This document shows, piece after piece, positions 52,026 to 62,944 of a DNA stretch of 64,000 nt (position 1 is the stretch's first letter; every line of letters begins with the position of its first letter). The notes beneath the pieces were generated by a model. It was not told the DNA's origin. It saw nothing but the letters and a program-made list of their open reading frames with translations, and did no database searches. Location of the stretch: the NCBI GenBank assembly GCA_905221605.1, contig CAJNDS010000573.1:47485-111484 (forward strand), given 5' to 3'. A program made the translations under genes and the position numbers. This DNA is from Symbiodinium natans. Its lineage: Eukaryota > Sar > Dinophyceae > Suessiales > Symbiodiniaceae.

Positions 52026-54740
52026 GTTGAGAGATTCCGCTGTATTTGGAGTTTAGCGTTTAGGGTGTCAGGGTTTGGGGACCATCCTAACCCTCAGAAA
52101 TACATCCGTACATCTGGTTGTGGGTTTAGGGTTTAGGGTTTGAGGCTAGCCCGGTCGTAGTCCTTTCCCCCTTCTTTTGGTTTAACCGGTTTAACCATAT
52201 AAAGCAACCACCCCCCAAAAAGGGTGCCCTTGTTAGGACATGGCTACTGGGCTACCAACCGGTTTGAGGGCTTGAGAGGGCTTAAGGGTTTGAGGGTTTA
52301 GTGTTGGGAATGCAGAGTTGCGGGTGTGCAGTATGGGTTTAGGGTGTGGAGTGGTTTGGGGTTTAGGGTTTGGGGTTTAGGCTTTAGGGCTTAAGGTGCA
52401 GGGTTGGTGTCGGGTTGCTGAGGCCATGGATAATCGACCGGCACAACAAACGGCAGGCTTCGCCGCTTCCGGGGCAGGTTTAGGGGTTTAGGGTTTAAGG
52501 CTTTCGGGGTTTAGGGCTGAAAGGCTTCGGGACTAGGGTTTTGGAGTTCCGGGGTTGTCGGTTTTCAGGGTTCATGGGTTTAGGGGGTTGCGGGCTTAAA
52601 GGCGCTGGGCTTAGGCGTTTGCGGCTGCATTCGGGTCTCACTAGGGTTCACAGGAAGTTCAGCGGGCCACCCCTTAGCCCGGAGCCTTCCCGAAGCCCTA
52701 ACAACCCTAAGCCCGAACCCTAAACTTTTAAACCCCTAAGCCCTAAACCCCTGACCCTAAAGCAGACCCAACGCTAAAACCACCACAACTCTTTGGCCCT
52801 TGGGGTTCAGGCGCCTTTGAACCCCTTGAGAGTCCAGCAGCCCAGATCCCCCTAAACCAAACATTAAGCCCTAAACCCTAAGCCCCTAACCCTCCCTGGC
52901 AGAACCTAAACCCACACCCAGCAAGACCCAGAGAAACCAACACCCCAACCCCCAAAAACACTAAACCCTAAAGCCCTCTAAACCCAGGGCAACCCTAAGC
53001 CCTAAACCCTAAACATCCGCAACGACGCCGGTAAATTGAACGGGCTGCTCCTTCAGGGTTTAGGGTTTAGGTTTAGGGTTTTGGGTTTAGGGTGGTTCAG
53101 GGTTTAGGGCTTTGGGTTTAAGGTTTGAGGGCTCCTCCATGCCGAAAGCAATGGCCTGGTTTGAACATCAGGCATGAGAAACTTCATCCGCTAGGTTTAG
53201 GGTTTGGATACACCGCCTAAACCTAAAACCCTACACCCGCATTCGGGCTTTCTGTGGCTCCAGGGTTTTTGTTGCTCATCCTTCGGTTCCTAAGTCAACC
53301 CACGGAGAAGACGGAGCCCCCTGGTTTGGGGACTTAAGCTTTGGAGTTTTAGGTTGTTAGCGTGTGAGGGTTTAGGGTGCAGGGGTTTGGGTTTAATAGG
53401 GCCCAGGATCTCGAAATTTTTCTGAGGGAAAAGGGATGAGTCCTAACAAGGCGGCTTATTAGGGAGGGACCGGTGCCCCCCCCCCCCCCCCGCCGCGCGC
53501 TCCAATCAGTCTGCAAGACGTAAGCACCCCTGAAATCCATAGGGTTTAGTTTGTGTGGGGGGTCGGTTGTTGAACTGCTGGTTGGCGAAGTTTGCAAGTT
53601 GTTCGGCTTTGGCTTTGGCTTTGGGGGTGTATAAGGTTTACTGAGTTTACTGCATTTCGGGCTTGTAGATGTTTTCATTGCTTCGGGCTTAAACCTTTTC
53701 AGGTTTGTCGTCGGCCGGCTGAGGCTTCCCCCCTTTTCGCTTCCTCCTTGTCGCCCTTTGCGCAAGCTGCCTGCTGTTCTGCCACATGGACGCAGCAAGG
53801 CTTTCAGGTTAAGGGTTGCCAGGCCTTTTTCTTCGGGGTTCAGGGTTCCCTAAACCCTAAACTCTACTAAACTCTAGAGGCCAGGGTCTGATGCGCGTTA
53901 GGGGGAGCTTTTCAGGCATGATGGTAAGCACATAATTCGGCTTCTTTGGGGTTTAGCGCTGTCAAGTTTTATATAGGGCTTAGGGTTTGGGTTTTAGGCT
54001 TTGAGGGTTTTCAAGGTTCATGCAGAGGGTCCGACTCATTACATCGGAAGCTTAGCTTGTCGCTTGTAGCTTGTAGTTAGTAGTTAGTAGGGCTTTGGGG
54101 TGTTGGGATTTAGTGTCTTTCCGGCCCTACATAGGCCAGATCTCTGTAGGCGGGAGAGAGCGCCTGTGCCCAAATGCCCTTTGTTGGTTCCTGGGTTCCT
54201 TCGTGCGACCAGGACCCCGGAGTCGGTACCCTTACTTTGACATGGTTGCACTACGCCACCCGTTTTGGGCTTCAATGGGCGTCGGCAGGCTGAAGACGGC
54301 TGTGGCTTCTGTGCCGAAATCCGGCCCTCCACCGACGCACTCCCGCGAGAGGTCGAGCAGGCTCGCAGATGGGGAGGCTCAAGGGTACTTGTCACCCAGC
54401 TATACTGCTACCAGCTATACTGCTAGCTGCGCTTAGATCCAAATATATCACCCCGCAGTCCGAACTGTTGAACATTAGGAATACTTCGACTTTCAATCTA
54501 TGCGCTGCTTCGCTTCATGTTCGGCCACTTCGCAATTCGTCTTGTACGACCTGCACGGCAGGTGGTGGGGCGAAGCGCGTTCTAATTCCACACATGCAGA
54601 ATGGCTGCCCTGCCTCTGTGCACCGTCTCAGCTCTTCCTGTCCGCACATGTAGGCGCTTGTCGCCTATCCAAAAATCCCGAAGACCTGAAAACTGAGCCT
54701 TCTCCAAGCCGTTTCCTAATGGATTCGGAAAATTGAGACA
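52026..54740. other. Gene-free sequence with scattered telomere-like units
   Basis: TTTAGGG/CCCTAAA pieces occur at 52,120-52,145, 52,340-52,400, 52,680-52,760, 52,960-53,015 and 53,055-53,125, and a 16-base C run at 53,476-53,491. Frames at 53,349-53,870 and 54,084-54,736 (80-150 codons, both strands) are Ser/Pro/Arg-rich and show no family. The last 300 bases before 54,740 are unique, GC-balanced sequence. Confidence 0.6.
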
Positions 54741-56154
54741 TATTAAGGGCGGGATTTAATTATATACAAGGTGATTCACGTCCACAAATTCTCAAATGAA
54801 GATGATTCATGATTAATCTAGAAATTCAATGCGAGAAATGAAGGTCATCTTGGATTGAGGGGTCTCTTGTAGATCATGAAATTAATTCTATCCAGCATTG
54901 AAGTATTACTAACTTTGCTACTAGCTTGGACAATTTTCATTCAGAGATCTTCGTTCTTAATCAAAAATGGATATTCGGAAGGGAGTGTTCGCATTTGCTG
55001 GGGATTCTTATTCGATTTCGTGACGATATTGGATATAGCTATATAAATATTTTTGTAGTACAAACGAAACCATTTATATGAATATATTTTTGGATATTTA
55101 TATTTCTCGTGCCGGAATATTTCATTGAGAATATATTCTTCGGAATCTGAGATTTCGAAGATTCCTATAATAGATTATTCATTTTAATATAAGATATTTG
55201 AGATAGGAGGATAGATTTTTTTTTCAAAAGGATATTGAACGAACTATATATTTTAAAAAAATAAATATTCCATTATATAGATATTGACCATCTTGATTTT
55301 TTTCAATTAATATTATTAAAATACGATTAATGAAGATTGAATTAAATATTTCTCCCACATGAATTCTATATGGAGGGGGGCAAGAGAGATATATATTCGA
55401 ATCATAGATCGTCATTGAATCAAAAGATTAGAATAATATGTAAGTTCTATATTTATGAAAATATAAATTTTAATAAATCGTCGAAGATTAATAATTTAGA
55501 TTTTGATATGATAATGTATATATGCAATTTTATTAAATTCGTATTTTAAATATAATAAATGGGAAAGAAAATGGAAAGATTATTCAAATTTATTCTTATT
55601 TCTCAAAAGATGGCTATATATTCTTCGTATTCTCGTAATTCGGGGTGAAGATGGGTCTTTTTCCTTGAGATTACGAAGAATACTATTTCAATGAGAGTAC
55701 GAGGAATATTTGTGATTTTATTTGCAAGGAGGTTCTGATATTGTTCGTTTGGTCTCTCTGCGGCATAAGCCTTCTGGAGTGACGATATTTAATTAGAGTT
55801 TTTAGGAGTCGTAATCTCAGATCCCTGTGGGCGAAACCAACTACGGTATAAGTGGCATTTGCATCTAAAAGCACCAATTATCGTAAGAAAGATCATGATA
55901 AAAAAAAAATCATCTCAAATGAAATAAGAAAGAATCCCCAGATTGGTCAAATGAACCCACCACCACCCCAATTAAGGGAAGACGCCAGAAGACAAGAGAA
56001 AACACAAAAAAGACGAAAGGATTCTCCAAAAGTGAAATAGATAAGAATCATGAAAATGAAATAATTCTAGAAATACAACGTCTCACTTGACCGCCGCCAA
56101 CCATCGTGGGGCAAAGCTTTCTAATCTGCGCGAGGGAATATCATCCTGTAAATC

Positions 56155-56668
56155 CTATTTTTTAAGAAATTGCCAATAAGAATGCGCGAGAGACACCACA
56201 ATCCTCTGGCGCAATGAAATTGGATATTCGTATTCGTTCCCAATACCTATACATGTATCGTTGGATGACAATCGAAATACGAGATATGAGTCGTAAACGA
56301 ATATGACCCAAAATTTATTGGGTTTTACGATCAACCGCCTGGCAGAGAGATTCGCACAGACGAATTGCCTCCGCCTCCAAACCGCCCAACATCTCGAAAA
56401 CCTCAGGTTCAAATCCAATTCCTTGGGATCGATATTCTTCTTGAGTAGCATGATGAGAACGTTTGCTTTGGGCATAAGAACTAACAATTCCCTGAGCTTT
56501 TTCGGTAGCATCCTGAAATTCCCCAACCTTGAAAGGAGAAACAATCGCGAAGTCCAAAGCTACATGGGGATACAAAGTCCATTGGGATTGTCTATGCAAG
56601 GGAATTGGCACAAATAAGATATCAGCCGAACGACGCCCCTGCTCCGCTGGAAACTTCTTTTTGATCGT
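56155..56668 (-). pseudogene. LINE C-terminal domain, possibly restriction-like endonuclease
   Basis: On the - strand the text reads KKFPAEQGRRSADILFVP, then HVALDFAIVSPFKVGEFQDA, ATEKAQGIVSSYAQSKRS, GIGFEPEVFEMLGGLEAEA and LCQAVDRKTQ. A TAA (56,315-56,317) follows, but the same frame continues as GHIRLRLISRISIVIQRYM, the usual final helix of this domain. The R-x-AD-IL ... ALDFAIV spacing resembles the PD-(D/E)XK nuclease of early-branching LINEs (R2, CRE, NeSL), with Pro replaced. The nuclease assignment is inference; the similarity to C-termini of algal and oomycete RT proteins is from memory of the family. Confidence 0.55.
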
Positions 56669-56981
56669 ATAAGTCGCTTATATCATTTTATTAATTCATA
56701 TGTAAAGGATATTTCCCTATTCTCATATGAATGGTCCCACCACCATCCTTCGTTTCCTAATTTAATTATATTGAAAAAAGAATTCTCTTGATATTAGTAT
56801 GATGATCTTATTCATTTCTGAAAAATTTCTTGATTATGTTGGGAAACCATATTGAAAGAAATATCTCATTTCTGGATCTCCCTCCTCGAAGCAGATAATT
56901 CCTTCGTTTGGTTTGGGGACCTTCTTTTCTCTGGATCTAATTCGTAATGAGTAATCTTCCCGTGGATAACAAGGTTGCCCC

Positions 56982-57871
56982 TTGATGGGACCATTGTTTT
57001 GTTTGACGCGTGCTCGATGGGTGGCGGAAGCCAGAGCCAATTGCCGACGATTGTTGCCGGAGTTTGAGCCTGAATATACCGATGACGCCTTCTCTGGAGG
57101 GGACGTTGCGGATGCCTTGGAGGCCTTCCATCAAGAATTGAAATTGGTCAAGGTATATGACATACGTTTCGACCTGTCAAAGTGAGCATTGTATTTGTTG
57201 GCGGGCGACGACTTTAGGGGGGATATTTCGGGATTTCAGGCCCTCGGAGTTCGTATTGTCGTTGGTACAGATATGGTCGTGCTCAAGGCGCCGGCTACGG
57301 AGCCAGATGCCTTTCTCGAGGAATTTCGACAAAATAAACAACTCGAATTGGAAAGGTTATATTCTTATTTGGAGGGCTCATCCCAACGTCCCATTGTGTT
57401 GTATTTATTACGACTCATTGCATCGTTTGGCCACATACAATTCCTGTATCGGGTTAGACCTGGAACGTTCTTGCAACCTTTGCTCGATTATTGTCATGAT
57501 CGTGCGAATTGAAAATATCCTTGGGGAATCGTTGACGCGTGATCAGTGATTGTAGGTGCGGTTACCGATTCGTTTAGGAGGACTTGGAATTGGGACCGGA
57601 CGTATTGAGCAAGGCATGCATAGCGTACAACTTGCTGATCTTGCGTATCTCACCTCTCGGCGGACGACAAGGGAAGTTGCGCTCGGAATGTTGCCGGGGG
57701 AGCATGCAGCTTCTGGATCGTTTGAAAGCGTGGCCGTCCTTCATTTGGAGCCTTTCGTGGGTCCCCATAGTGATACTATCAAAGATGCGACTGCTAGTTT
57801 GCCCTCACGCGATCTTTTGGTATTCTTGTATGAGAAGATACAAGAGATTCTATTTAAGATTTGAGATATAG
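56982..57871 (+). pseudogene. Reverse transcriptase, active-site and thumb part, decayed
   Basis: The frame from 56,982 includes EYTDDAFSGGDVADALEAF, an RT motif C (x-DD), and VKVYDIRFDLSK. A TGA at 57,183-57,185 is followed in the same frame by ALYLLAGDDFRGDISGFQ, ALGVRIVVGTDMVVLK and YLLRLIASFGHIQFLYRV. Another frame then gives VRIENILGESLTRDQ, TGA, Leu, TAG and VRLPIRLGGLGIGTG, where Trp-Leu-Gln is expected. The tail (SVQLADLAYL ... SRDLLVFLYEKI) ends at 57,864. The RT fingers and motif A are missing. Confidence 0.7.
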
Positions 57872-58262
57872 GTGTAGGAAGTTTCTGCTCCCAAAAGCAC
57901 CAATTAAGAAATAGAATATGAAATATGGGAAAGATATACGACGGCGCAAGAGATATATGCTCCCAAAAATACTATTAAGTATGAATTTTACATAGAAACT
58001 AAAATAAAGAAAAGAGATTGCTATAACCTCGCAATGGACGAAGAGAGATTTGATGTCCCAAAAGAATTAATTAGACAACCAGCATCTCGATTGATAACAA
58101 AACACCATCCACACGAGTCCTCAAATTCTCTTCCATATATTCAAACGCCCATCACCACCCCGAATTAGAAAAGAACTTAGAGACTCGCATCACGATGACG
58201 AGCAAATCCAGACCCCAGCAAATGGCCATGGACTCAGCCAATTAGTTCATCGGTAGGTTCTG

Positions 58263-58500
58263 TTGCAACAATCGGATGTCCTCAATCAGGCGCGTTTACG
58301 TGCCTTTGCAGCTCCGGATGGTTGCGTGCGATCCCAAGTATGGTGACGGATTCTCTTCTTCAGAGTGATGTGTTATGAGATACCGTACGCTTGTGGTTGG
58401 GTATGCCCATCCTTAATGGAGGTGGATATGTGATGGGCACACTTGCGTGCGATAATCGTGGACACCATTGTCTAATGTATATAGTATCGAGGCACAAATA
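58263..58500 (+). pseudogene. Downstream part of the same RT protein with Cys/His motif
   Basis: LQQSDVLNQARLRAFAAPDG is read from 58,263. After a frameshift near 58,340 the text is SDVL, TGA (58,376-58,378), DTVRLWLGMPILNGGGYVMG and LACDNRGHHCLMY. The TGA replaces what is probably Arg (CGA). In related RT proteins a C-x-C...H-x(3)-C zinc motif stands at this place, between RT thumb and C-terminal nuclease. Order and strand fit continuation of 56,982-57,871. Confidence 0.55.
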
Positions 58501-59640
58501 ATTGATGCACAACATATTACATCATACTATATATCGATATGTAGAGTTGGTAGATGCCCGACCTAACTTGGAACCAACTAAATTATTACCATCTAATCCA
58601 TAGCTTCATCACACAAAGGTCTTGATTATGACGATCCCTTCTATCAACACATCTTCTTGACGATACCGAACATCTCTTCTATTACCAGAAGTCTAGAAGA
58701 TATATATAGATTGTGGGTAAAACCACGTCTGGGAGAAAACCCCACAGCCCGAATATGAACAATTCCCACGATTAATATTCGATTTTATTTTTGTATCTCC
58801 ATTCCTTACTACGAATTTGGTTATTTCAGCGAGTGTAGAATTTTCAACGGCAAATTCGTATACTAAATGTAAGTTCAATTTGAAAGATTGTGGGAAATAA
58901 TGCGAAATTATTAATGTAGGGTATAAGCCGATCGTTTTCGAAATTATAGGGGGGGGGTAGCCTTGGAAAGACAACGCCACTTCCAGACGATTTATGAGGC
59001 AATCGATACGAAATAAAGATTATAGAAGAGTCGTAGCCAACGCACGTTACGTATTCGTATCTAGAAAGTCTTTCATCTTAGATTTCAGAAGTAACGCCGG
59101 GCGTATATGCAGACTTGTAGTGCGAGATTCATGATAAGATCTATGGGTCGTAGAAAAAAACAATAATTACGATAATGAAATTCATTATCATCATATCCCT
59201 AAGGTAAGGTCTACTACCAAGGTCATCCTCATAAAACTGATATTTTTTCCTCCAAAAATTAGATTCATTACGATTTCTAATTGACATGATGGGAGGTAGA
59301 AGGCTGCATGAAACAAAAAGAACAATGCGTTGCCAGAACCAGAAACAGGGTGTAACCTCCATTTCATGATTGTGGCAACACAAGCACCCCAGATCCACAG
59401 CAGGTATGACCTCCATGGCTAGGTGTACCAAGGTTCTTCCCGCAACCTGCAGCCTTCATTTTCTTATTAGGGGATGGGTGAAGGTTGATGGAAAACAGGA
59501 AATCAGAACGGCTCCATCGGAAACTAGCACGGCACACTCGGGAACCTGGTTTGCATACCAGAACAGTTAAATCAGAAACCAGAACGAAAAAATCGGAAGC
59601 CCGGAAAAGCTTATAAACTTTAAGCGGCTGATTCGGAGAT
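58501..59640. other. AT-rich sequence without recognised gene
   Basis: Two - strand frames of about 95 codons (58,980-58,693 and 59,431-59,141) have no recognisable motif. A run of G at 58,950-58,957 is notable in otherwise AT-rich text. Composition returns to the window average near 59,600. Confidence 0.5.
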
Positions 59641-60357
59641 GATTCGGGGAACCGGGGAAATTAAGGATGTCGCGGAAACTCCAAACCGGCAACTTCTGAT
59701 GTCTCGGGGGCAGGCAGACAAGGCAGAATGTTTGCTGTCGCTGAAGTTTCTATGAGGTTGGGCGTTAAAGGTCACGATGATCTTGCATTCTTTCGTACTC
59801 TGAGGGGAGAAAGCCTTAAGTGTTACAACGCTTTTTGGTGAATACGCTTGCAATCCCAAGCTCTCAATAGCGACCTGTCAAAACCTTCAGCTACTCCAAC
59901 ACACAATCCCAAGCCAGCAAACCTCATTCTGTCGGCGACTCAACGAAATGCTGGCACACCCAAACCTTCGCTAGAAGTCTTCTGACTGCGCCAGCCCGAC
60001 ACACCCACAACGGAGCACCTCTTCTGTGGACTTGGGCTGACGCACATCAGCTTTAGCAGCAGCCTGCGCCAATGCCACAAATCATGGATCTTAAGCTTGG
60101 AAGTTGCAACTGCAAATGGTCCCCATCGTCCATGCTTCACAGCACTGTGGGGTTGAAGTCCTTGCGAAGTATGGCACGAATCCGCAGAGTGGGGCTTTGA
60201 GGGGATAACGCAAGAGGCGAAAATGCTGTGATAAGCTGCGATCAGCACATTCCAGAGATTCCATAGTTTGAAGCCTGTACACTACGCGACCCGTGCCTCT
60301 TCAACATTGCAACTTGAACCCTAAGAAGCTTGAACAGAACACACAGCCAACAAAAAA

Positions 60358-60358
<1 letters not shown>

Positions 60359-60397
<39 letters not shown>
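60359..60397 (+). repeat. (CGA/GAC)n microsatellite, about 13 units
   Basis: Uninterrupted GAC triplets; the antisense frame reads poly-Arg, which is an artefact of the repeat. Confidence 0.95.
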
Positions 60398-60399
<2 letters not shown>

Positions 60400-61010
60400 G
60401 AGAATGATAATGAACGGTGATGCTCATGGCGACACCTGACTCAGGCTTTGGTCCGGCAGCGAATCGCGATTTACAAGAGAAATGCAGACTGTGTGTTGGC
60501 ACGATGAAGATAACGACAACTTCGAGAGCCCGATGTTACGTGCGTCGGTTTTGCCAGCGATTGCAGCATGCGCACCTCGACCAAGCTGTGAAGTCGGCGA
60601 ACAGCAGTTGGACGCCGCCAATCACGCGTTGCGGCGCAGCAGGGCTTCCAATTTAGCAAATTCATTGCCCGTCTCCACTGTGTTGCTGGTAGACGCATCG
60701 CCGATGAAACACGACGCTTGTCCCAACCTCCGCTGCAGGATAGCCTGAGATGTGATGTTGAATTGTATAATTGCACGTGCGAGGGTTCGATGGCCCAAGA
60801 CGTGGTGCAGGTACACCTTGAAGTCAGCCCGGCTTGTCTGCGTGCTAGCCTTCTGCCAATCGCACTTCCATCTTCTCAGTACTTGTCCGTATTCTTCAGA
60901 GGTCAGAACCTGGATTGGCTTGAAGGGCTGCATGGAGAGTGCAAGGCTTGCTTGGGCTCGGGTAGTTTGTCCCCGTTCCGGCGCCTGAGCCTCTCCGGGC
61001 TACTTACATA

Positions 61011-61330
61011 GCAGCAACATCCCGGCACAATTGTTTGTTTGAGATTTCTTTGGCCTGCGTATTAAGGCAACATTTTGGCACAGTGACACCGGCGGCACTT
61101 CGCCACAATTGCCCGCCTGAGCCATCTTGGCCTGCTTTTGCGAGGCAACATTCCCGCACAGTTGCCCGCCTAGATTCCTCAGCAGCTTTTGAAGCAACAT
61201 TCCGGTAACCCTCTCTTATGTCGAGGCAGCTTGGGACTTCTTGGATGAAGGCAACATTCCGGCACAACTGCCCACCTGAGCCTCACTGGCCTGCTCATTC
61301 AAATCACATTCTGGCACCGTTGCCAGATTT
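61011..61330. repeat. Diverged tandem repeat, about 5 units
   Basis: GGCAACATTCCGGCACAACT, GCCCGCCTGAGCC and TTGGCCTGC recur in order every 50-75 bases with substitutions and length changes (61,014; 61,069; 61,143; 61,193; 61,248). Only the pattern is clear; function is unknown. Confidence 0.7.
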
Positions 61331-61454
61331 TTGTCCTGAATGCGGTACTGCCTGAATGCTGCGCTGCCTGCTGTCCTGAGCACGTCGCGTCGCATGACGC
61401 GAGAATCTTTGTTCTTATCAATCTAACAACCCCACTTGTCGGGCGTGGAACAAC

Positions 61455-62915
61455 TCATCTCAGGAAACACAAGGTTACAGGTTTCCGAACAATCGTGCTC
61501 AACACATCCGATGTGACGTAGCTGCGACCATCTTCCGCAACAGGTAGTGATGCCAAAAACTCCTCACGGTACTTGATGGCTGCTTCAACACCTGAAGCTT
61601 CCCATGGGACTGTGGCAAAATTCGGCAAGCTGTGCGCCCGGGCTGTCTTCCACCAGTAATCCAAGGGGAATTCCTGCGCTGACAACCATCTGTTGCGTGT
61701 GGCTGCGCTGGCCCATTCCTTGCGCCACATGTTGCGGTTTTCGTCGTTGCCCTTGCGGATCTCGCAAAGCTTGTACAGAAAACGTTGTAGCAAAGCGTGT
61801 TTCGAGCTGAACCGCCCTTTGTTTGCAGCCCACCAAGCAGCATCGCTGTCTTTTGCAACGAACTCCTCGTTTTGATCACCCGGTTGGTTCACGCTTGTAC
61901 CCATGATGGCTGACCCGAAAGATGTAAAGCAGAGCATGGCGCCGAGAACCTCGTTGCTGCGGGCAGTTTTGTACAATGATCGCAAGATTTGCCGCTTTGA
62001 AGGGCGCAAGTCTTCAATTGACTCGGGAACTACATGGGCCCCATCGAAAAGTACTGCGTTAATCACCCGACCGCCTCCGTAAGATGTTGACCAGTGTCGA
62101 GACAGATGAACCTCAGCCTTCTCTTTCAGTTCTTGAGGGAAATCCAACGCCAAGATCATGAGGTCGCACAATGGAGCTGCAAAAGCGGAGTATCCCTGGA
62201 GCAGCTCGTCGAAGTTTCGAGCTTTTCGAGCTTTTGCTTGCGCTTTTGATGCTCGCTTTGTCTTTTTCAGTACCCTGTATGTCTTCCGTAATGCTTCTAT
62301 CTTCGTTTGGCAAGTTTTGGCTTTGGCGACAGCAGCTCGGGCCTTGCGCGCAGTTCTCCCCAGAGTCGGTTCCCACTTCGACGTGTGGCTGAAAGTAAGG
62401 CCAACGTGCACTCGTCCGGATGTACGGGCCTCACCAGTGAAAAGGTCGCGCGAAGCAAAGGCACGTGCTGTTTGGAGCATATGGTTGGCCACCTTGCTTT
62501 TGCACAAAACCTGCATTTGGCGCAGAGCCCGCTGTAGGACCTCTTTGCATTTCTCGCACACCAACGGTATGCCGCCTTTTCCAAACCTTTCGACCAGAAG
62601 CTGCAGCACCTCTGGCTTCAATGCCACGGCCGTCAGGGCTGTCATCTGGCAGAAACTGCACAGGCATGCGCACAAAAGGCATCGGCTGACGTTGCCAATC
62701 GGCATAGTGAGATTGGCGTGCCGGAAAGATGCAGAACACCAATTAACAGCACCCAGAGCCAAAGTCTCAAGTCTCAAGTCGCTAGAACATCCTACCCAAA
62801 AAAAGGACGATCTGCTGTGCTGAAAGCACGCAGGGCATTCGGACAGTGACAGGGGATGCCCGCCCTTGCACTGCCAACTTCCGAACATTTTCTCGCCGCT
62901 ATAGCTGTCAACCAT
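61455..62915 (-). CDS. Unknown protein of about 486 aa, intact ORF
   Basis: The frame is open from upstream of 62,942. I choose the ATG at 62,915 (MVDSYSGEKMFGSW) because the earlier start would be GTG. The N-terminal 150 residues are Cys-rich (CRCLLCACLCSFCQ, LVCEKCKEVL), suggesting a metal-binding region. Residues about 200-250 are Ala/Lys/Arg-rich and should be helical or coiled coil (KARAAVAKAK, RASKAQAKARKARN). The C-terminal half is ordered-looking: HWSTSYGGGRVINAVLFDG, SDAAWWAANKGRFSSKHALL, FPLDYWWKTAR. I recognise no family. It is the only long undamaged frame not tied to a retroelement and could be a host gene or a transposon gene of unknown type. Confidence 0.5.
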   Translation of the reverse strand: MVDSYSGEKMFGSWQCKGGHPLSLSECPACFQHSRSSFFWVGCSSDLRLETLALGAVNWCSASFRHANLTMPIGNVSRCLLCACLCSFCQMTALTAVALKPEVLQLLVERFGKGGIPLVCEKCKEVLQRALRQMQVLCKSKVANHMLQTARAFASRDLFTGEARTSGRVHVGLTFSHTSKWEPTLGRTARKARAAVAKAKTCQTKIEALRKTYRVLKKTKRASKAQAKARKARNFDELLQGYSAFAAPLCDLMILALDFPQELKEKAEVHLSRHWSTSYGGGRVINAVLFDGAHVVPESIEDLRPSKRQILRSLYKTARSNEVLGAMLCFTSFGSAIMGTSVNQPGDQNEEFVAKDSDAAWWAANKGRFSSKHALLQRFLYKLCEIRKGNDENRNMWRKEWASAATRNRWLSAQEFPLDYWWKTARAHSLPNFATVPWEASGVEAAIKYREEFLASLPVAEDGRSYVTSDVLSTIVRKPVTLCFLR

Positions 62916-62944
62916 TCCATGCGTCCCAGAAAGGGTGTGCACGT

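Larger units (their letters stand above)
54740..59640. mobile_element. AT-rich island with a decayed R2/CRE-like LINE
   Basis: Composition falls abruptly to A/T-rich at about 54,740 and recovers at about 59,600, unlike everything around it. Inside lie RT pieces on + (56,982-57,871), a Zn-motif region on + (58,263-58,500) and a nuclease-like C-terminal domain on - (56,668-56,155). Part of the element has therefore been inverted or two copies lie head to head. The flanks (54,740-56,150 and 58,500-59,600) have no recognisable coding text. Whether the AT-richness is original to a transferred element or the result of mutation is open. Confidence 0.6.
59641..61454. other. Mixed sequence, possible gene remnant on - strand
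   Basis: A - strand frame from 60,933 reads SEEYGQVLRRWKCDWQKAS and HHVLGHRTLARAIIQFNIT, reaches a TGA at 60,622-60,624 and stays open after it to 60,424. It has moderate coding character but no recognised family. A (GAC)n run lies at 60,359-60,397 and diverged repeats at 61,011-61,330. Nothing else is supported. Confidence 0.4.

Noticed and set aside
60242-60502. Poly-Arg open frame on the - strand
   Set aside because: It comes from the (GAC)n microsatellite; the rest has no motif.
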